Of a DNA stretch of 64,000 bases, positions 60,868-64,000 are shown in pieces (the stretch's first letter is position 1; each line of letters opens with the position of its first letter). The position numbers and the translations under genes were made by a program. The notes beneath the pieces are model-generated. The model was given only the letters and a program-made list of their open reading frames with translations. It did no database searches and was not told the origin of the DNA. The stretch comes from Flavimobilis rhizosphaerae (GTDB lineage: Bacteria; Actinomycetota; Actinomycetes; Actinomycetales; Cellulomonadaceae). The stretch spans positions 124,001 through 188,000 of the forward strand of contig NZ_JACZDF010000001.1 of the NCBI RefSeq assembly GCF_014852685.1, given 5' to 3'.

Positions 60868-60972
60868 ATGGCAGCGACCCGTCGCGGCGACCCGTCAGGC
60901 CCGAATGTGCATGTGTATGTCGACCTGTGCCGACCGGTGCTGTCAGCGCTGACCAGCGCGACCACCGTCTGA
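60868..60972 (+). CDS. Putative cysteine-type leader peptide
   Basis: ATG 60868 opens a 34-codon frame ending VHVYVDLCRPVLSAL then TSATTV. The motif HVxVDLCRxxxSA matches the short actinobacterial leader peptides (HVDLCRxASAxC type) found before sulfur-metabolism genes, where cysteine starvation stalls the ribosome. It lies about 40 nt after the riboswitch and 168 nt before the monooxygenase. The ribosome site is poor. An overlapping frame (60854-60952) has a better site (AGGAGAG) and a Cys-rich end MCMCMSTCADRCCQR; either could be the translated one. Confidence 0.6.
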   Translation: MAATRRGDPSGPNVHVYVDLCRPVLSALTSATTV

Positions 60973-61139
60973 GCACTCAGCTCGCGACCAGCTCGCGCGC
61001 CCCCGTCCACGCCGGCGCCACGCGCCGCCCGGACCACCCCCGCCGTCGCGCGGGACCACGACACTCTTTGGACGACCCCCTGCCGCCGAGCGCCACGACG
61101 CGCCGCCCGGAGGGTCGTCCCTGCCCGGAAGGCACAGCC

Positions 61140-62135
61140 ATGACCCCGCAGAACCGCACCAACACCCCGAACCCTGCACTGAACGAGCGCGCCCGGATCC
61201 ACCTCGGCCTCGACCTCAGCGCCGCCGGCGCCCGCCGCTTCTCGGGCCACCTGCCCGTCCCCGCGCCCGTGGGCGCCCTCAACGCCGAGCGCCTCAACGA
61301 CCTCGTGCGCACCGCCGAGCGCGGAACTCTCGACCTCGTCGCCATCAGCGACGACTTCCGGCTCCAGCCCGAGACCATCGGCCTGCTCCGCGGCCGCCTC
61401 GACGCTGCCGTCATCACCTCCCGCCTCGGTCGCATCACCGACCGCCTCGGCCTCGTCGCGACGATCTCGCCCGAGTCCAACGAGCCCGGCCACGTCGCGA
61501 CGGCCCTCCAGACGATCTCCCGGAACTCGGGCGGGCGCGCCGGCTGGCAGGTCGACGGCTCGACGCCCGACCGCCTTGTCCAGGCCGTCACCCGCCAGGT
61601 GTCCTCGATCGCGCCGACCGTCGTCTCTGTCCGCAACCACGCCCACCTCGAGCGCGCGGGCCGCCTCGCGGACGTCGTCCGCATCGGCGCTCACACCCTC
61701 GAGGACGCGCGCGAGCAGCGCCGCATCGTGCGGACCGCGGCCCTCGAGGCCGGTCGCGACGCTGACGACGTGCTCGTGCTCGTCGACCTCTTCGCCGTCA
61801 CCGGCCCCGACCGTGCGAGCGCCGAGGCGCGCCTCGACCTCCTCGACGCGTTTGAGGGCACCGAGGTCGTCGCCGCGCACTCCGGCTCGATCATCCAGGT
61901 CGGCACGCCCCTCGACCTCGCCGACCTCATCGAGGAGTGGCACGCCGCGGGCGCCGTCGACGGCTTCGTCGTGACGCCGTCGTCGCTCGTCGCCGACGTC
62001 ACGGGCCTCGTCGACGGGGTCGTGCCCGCGCTGCGCGCCAAGGGCCTGTTCCGCGACTCGTACCCGGGCGCAACCCTTCGCGAGACGCTCGGCCTCGCAA
62101 GCTCGGTGCGCTCGCTCACGGGCTCGGGTCGCTAA
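61140..62135 (+). CDS. Flavin-dependent monooxygenase, LLM (luciferase-like) class
   Basis: The 331-residue protein has the LLM barrel pattern: RIHLGLDLSAAGA, FSGHLPVPAPVGAL, VAISDDFRL, ITDRLGLVATISPESNEPGHVATALQTI, NSGGRAGWQVDG and the C-terminal HAAGAVDGFVVTPSSL. Many NtaA/SnaA/DszA-type relatives release sulfur or oxidise xenobiotics with FMNH2 supplied by a reductase. It is shorter than typical NtaA (about 440), mainly in the insertion region. ATG 61140 follows GGAAGG at 7 nt. SAM-IV and a cysteine leader upstream strongly suggest a role in organic-sulfur use. The next gene is behind a terminator. Confidence 0.88.
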   Translation: MTPQNRTNTPNPALNERARIHLGLDLSAAGARRFSGHLPVPAPVGALNAERLNDLVRTAERGTLDLVAISDDFRLQPETIGLLRGRLDAAVITSRLGRITDRLGLVATISPESNEPGHVATALQTISRNSGGRAGWQVDGSTPDRLVQAVTRQVSSIAPTVVSVRNHAHLERAGRLADVVRIGAHTLEDAREQRRIVRTAALEAGRDADDVLVLVDLFAVTGPDRASAEARLDLLDAFEGTEVVAAHSGSIIQVGTPLDLADLIEEWHAAGAVDGFVVTPSSLVADVTGLVDGVVPALRAKGLFRDSYPGATLRETLGLASSVRSLTGSGR

Positions 62136-62167
62136 CCGAACCCGCCTGCGCCCCGCCACCTCTGCCG

Positions 62168-62216
62168 AGGAGTCCGCGCAGATGGTCACGCCGAGTGGCC
62201 ATCTGCGCGGACTCCT
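62168..62216 (+). terminator. Terminator of the monooxygenase unit
   Basis: Perfect 18-bp arms AGGAGTCCGCGCAGATGG (62168-62185) and CCATCTGCGCGGACTCCT (62199-62216) around a 13-nt loop. Confidence 0.88.
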
Positions 62217-62408
62217 GGGGTCGGGGGTGGCGTCGCTCACCAGCCCGGCCATACGCGCCAGCCGCGTGCTACCGTCAACGGCGGTGCCCATCGGCACCCC
62301 GGCAGGACCCCGCCGACGCCACCAGGCCGCGGACGAGTCCTCCGCCCACGTGCATCACCTGCTCCCGCAGCAAGGCGGCACCGCCCCTGCACGAGAAGGA
62401 CCACGCGC

Positions 62409-63665
62409 ATGAGCACCACGACGTCCACGCCCGCACCCGCTCACCCGACGAGCCTCGCGAGCTCGCTCGTCCGCGCGACCGGCTGGGGCTACTACCCGGT
62501 CGCCGCGATCGCGCGCCTGCCGTTCGCGATGGTCGTCGTCGGCGTCCTTACCTACGTGACGACGGTGACGGGCTCGGTCGCGCTCGGCGGGCTCGCCTCG
62601 GGCGCGGTCGGTGTGGGCGTCGTGCTCGCGGGACCGTTCGTCGGCGGGCTCGTCGACCGTCACGGGCAGCGCCGCGTCGTGCCCGTCGTCGGTCTGCTCA
62701 ACGCGGTGGCCGTCGCCGTCGTGCCGCTCGTCGTCCATGCGGACGCGACGCGCCCGCTCGTCGTCGCCGTCGCGTTCCTCGCGGGAGCGACCGTCCCGCA
62801 GGTCGCGCCGCTGTCGCGGACGCGGCTTGTGACGATCGTCGGGGCGCGCGTCGTCCCGGAGAAGCGGGTGTCGACGTTCGCGCACGTCATGTCGTACGAG
62901 TCGGCGATCGACGAGACGGCGTTCGTCATCGGCCCCGTGCTCGTCGGTGTGCTCGCCGCGATGGTCGCGCCGTGGCTGCCGCTCGCGGTCGCGGCGACGC
63001 TGAGTCTCACCGCCGTCGTCGCGTTCGCGCTGCACCCGACGGCGGCCGTGCGGGCCGTCGGCCATGCGACCGAGGAGCGTGCGCCGCTGCGCGAGATCGT
63101 GCGGGCGCGGGTGCTCGTCGTCGTCGGTGGGGCGTTTGCCGTCGGCCTGTTCTTCGGGACGACGCTCACATCGCTCACCGCCTTCATGGGGGAGCAGGGC
63201 CGCGGTGACGAGGCTGGTCTCGCGTACGGCGCGATGGGTCTGACGTCGGCCGTGCTCGCGCTCGGGGTGGCGCTGCTGCCGCGGGCGTTCGTGCCGCGTT
63301 GGCGATGGGTCGTGTTCGGCACGGTCATCGTCGTGTCGTCGGCGCTCTACGCGACGCTCGCGGCGGGGGCGTCGCCGATCCTCGCGCTGCTGCTCATGGG
63401 GCTCGGCGTCGGCCCGGTGCTCGTCACGGTGCTATCGATGGCGTCGGCGCGCAGCCCGCAGGGGCGTGCGGCGACGACGATGACGCTGACGACCGCAGCG
63501 CTCAGCCTCGCGCAGGCCGTGGCGTCCGCGGTGACGGGCCAGGTGGCGGAGGCGCAGGGTGCGGGGCCGGCGATGGTTCTGCCGCTCGTGTCGGCGGTGC
63601 TGCTCGTCGTGCTGGGCCTGGCCAACGTCGCGCTCGAGCGCCGCGCCACGCCCGCAGCCGCCTGA
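62409..63665 (+). CDS. MFS transporter
   Basis: The 418-residue protein has twelve hydrophobic helices with the MFS loop GPFVGGLVDRHGQRR (about 73-87) and GPVLVGVLAAMVAPW. The closest general pattern is the drug-efflux or uncharacterised actinobacterial MFS group; I see no substrate signature. ATG 62409 follows AGAAGGACC. It is followed 114 bp later by a PadR-type regulator on the same strand. Confidence 0.8.
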   Translation: MSTTTSTPAPAHPTSLASSLVRATGWGYYPVAAIARLPFAMVVVGVLTYVTTVTGSVALGGLASGAVGVGVVLAGPFVGGLVDRHGQRRVVPVVGLLNAVAVAVVPLVVHADATRPLVVAVAFLAGATVPQVAPLSRTRLVTIVGARVVPEKRVSTFAHVMSYESAIDETAFVIGPVLVGVLAAMVAPWLPLAVAATLSLTAVVAFALHPTAAVRAVGHATEERAPLREIVRARVLVVVGGAFAVGLFFGTTLTSLTAFMGEQGRGDEAGLAYGAMGLTSAVLALGVALLPRAFVPRWRWVVFGTVIVVSSALYATLAAGASPILALLLMGLGVGPVLVTVLSMASARSPQGRAATTMTLTTAALSLAQAVASAVTGQVAEAQGAGPAMVLPLVSAVLLVVLGLANVALERRATPAAA

Positions 63666-63779
63666 CGCCCACGCCTCAATACCGCGCGCGGGCAGGCCTG
63701 GCGGGCACTGCCAGTCCGACGCCCTGGCAGCATCGCGAGGTAGGTGGCATGGCTGACTAGATTGCGTTACTGTCTAGCC

Positions 63780-64000
63780 ATGACCGACACGACCTGGCCC
63801 GCCGAGTGGCTTCGCGGCGTGCTCGAACCCTGCGTCCTCCACGTCCTCGCCGACGGCCCGACGTATGGCTACGCGATCGCCGAGCGGCTCGACGAGCTCG
63901 GCCTCGGCCGTCTCAAGGGCGGCACCCTCTACCCGCTTCTCGGCCGCCTCGAGACCGCCGGCCACGTCACCGTCGAGTGGCGCGCCGGCGACGGCGGCCC
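63780..64000 (+). CDS. PadR-family transcriptional regulator, 5' part only
   Basis: The frame from ATG 63780 continues past the window end. The first 73 residues show the PadR winged helix: WLRGVLEPCVLHVLADGPTY, GYAIAERLDELG, LKGGTLYPLLGRLETAGHV and TVEWR. PadR proteins are usually repressors of an adjacent transporter or membrane gene. An imperfect dyad GGCTGACTAG / CTGTCTAGCC (63750-63779) touches the start codon and may be the operator. The C-terminal dimerisation helix is missing here. Confidence 0.88.
   Translation, partial: MTDTTWPAEWLRGVLEPCVLHVLADGPTYGYAIAERLDELGLGRLKGGTLYPLLGRLETAGHVTVEWRAGDGG

Overview
The window is about 64 kb of very GC-rich DNA with strong G/C at third codon positions, frequent GTG/TTG starts and many four-base start/stop overlaps. 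Gene content is that of a Gram-positive actinomycete: BldC, DUF3073, mycothiol synthase (MshD), a MutT1-type NUDIX/histidine-phosphatase fusion, a Tad pilus cluster with a DUF4244 pilin, a SAM-IV riboswitch and a LAxTG-type sorting signal. A Micrococcales genome near Cellulomonadaceae/Sanguibacter/Promicromonosporaceae is my best guess; the family is inference.

Layout. 0-1.6 kb: 3' end of an RNB ribonuclease, an SCP2-like protein and a membrane protein. 1.56-1.9 kb: a 41-bp tandem repeat array. 1.9-5.7 kb: sulfate ABC operon (minus). 5.9-8.6 kb: purF-purM. 8.7-14.7 kb: DUF3073, bldC, envelope proteins, galE, a zincin, tRNA-Glu/Asp/Phe, an MFS protein and an alpha/beta hydrolase. 15-19.8 kb: a 1604-residue sortase-anchored surface protein with four repeat modules and a Pro-rich stalk. 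19.8-27.5 kb: GDPD, small exported proteins, tRNA-Lys, DUF1266, HEAT and M50 proteins, a DEAD-box helicase and msrB, with palindromic intergenic repeats. 27.6-32 kb: MarR/EmrB-type efflux pair and sugar transporter. 32-38.3 kb: phosphate metabolism (DUF47-pit, MutT1-like, ppk) and mshD. 39-45 kb: lipoprotein, malic enzyme, formate/nitrite channel and acetyl-CoA synthetase. 45-51.3 kb: an accessory patch around putA. 51.3-58.1 kb: HAD phosphatase and Tad pilus operon. 58.1-64 kb: MrfA-type helicase, a SAM-IV/leader-peptide-controlled flavin monooxygenase, an MFS protein and a PadR regulator cut by the window end.

Connections. The sulfate importer and the SAM-IV-controlled monooxygenase both point to sulfur supply. 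DUF47-Pit and Ppk together take up and store phosphate. Malic enzyme, FNT channel, Acs and PutA handle C2/C4 acids and proline.

The most unusual structures are: (1) a SAM-IV riboswitch followed by a cysteine-type leader peptide in one 5' UTR; (2) a two-gene cassette, a secreted protein and a small two-helix membrane protein, bracketed by two roughly 147-bp copies of the acs 3' end; (3) a 66-bp near-perfect palindrome inserted in frame in the linker of bifunctional PutA; (4) two families of dispersed intergenic palindromes; and (5) a multi-hairpin RNA candidate ahead of DUF47-pit.
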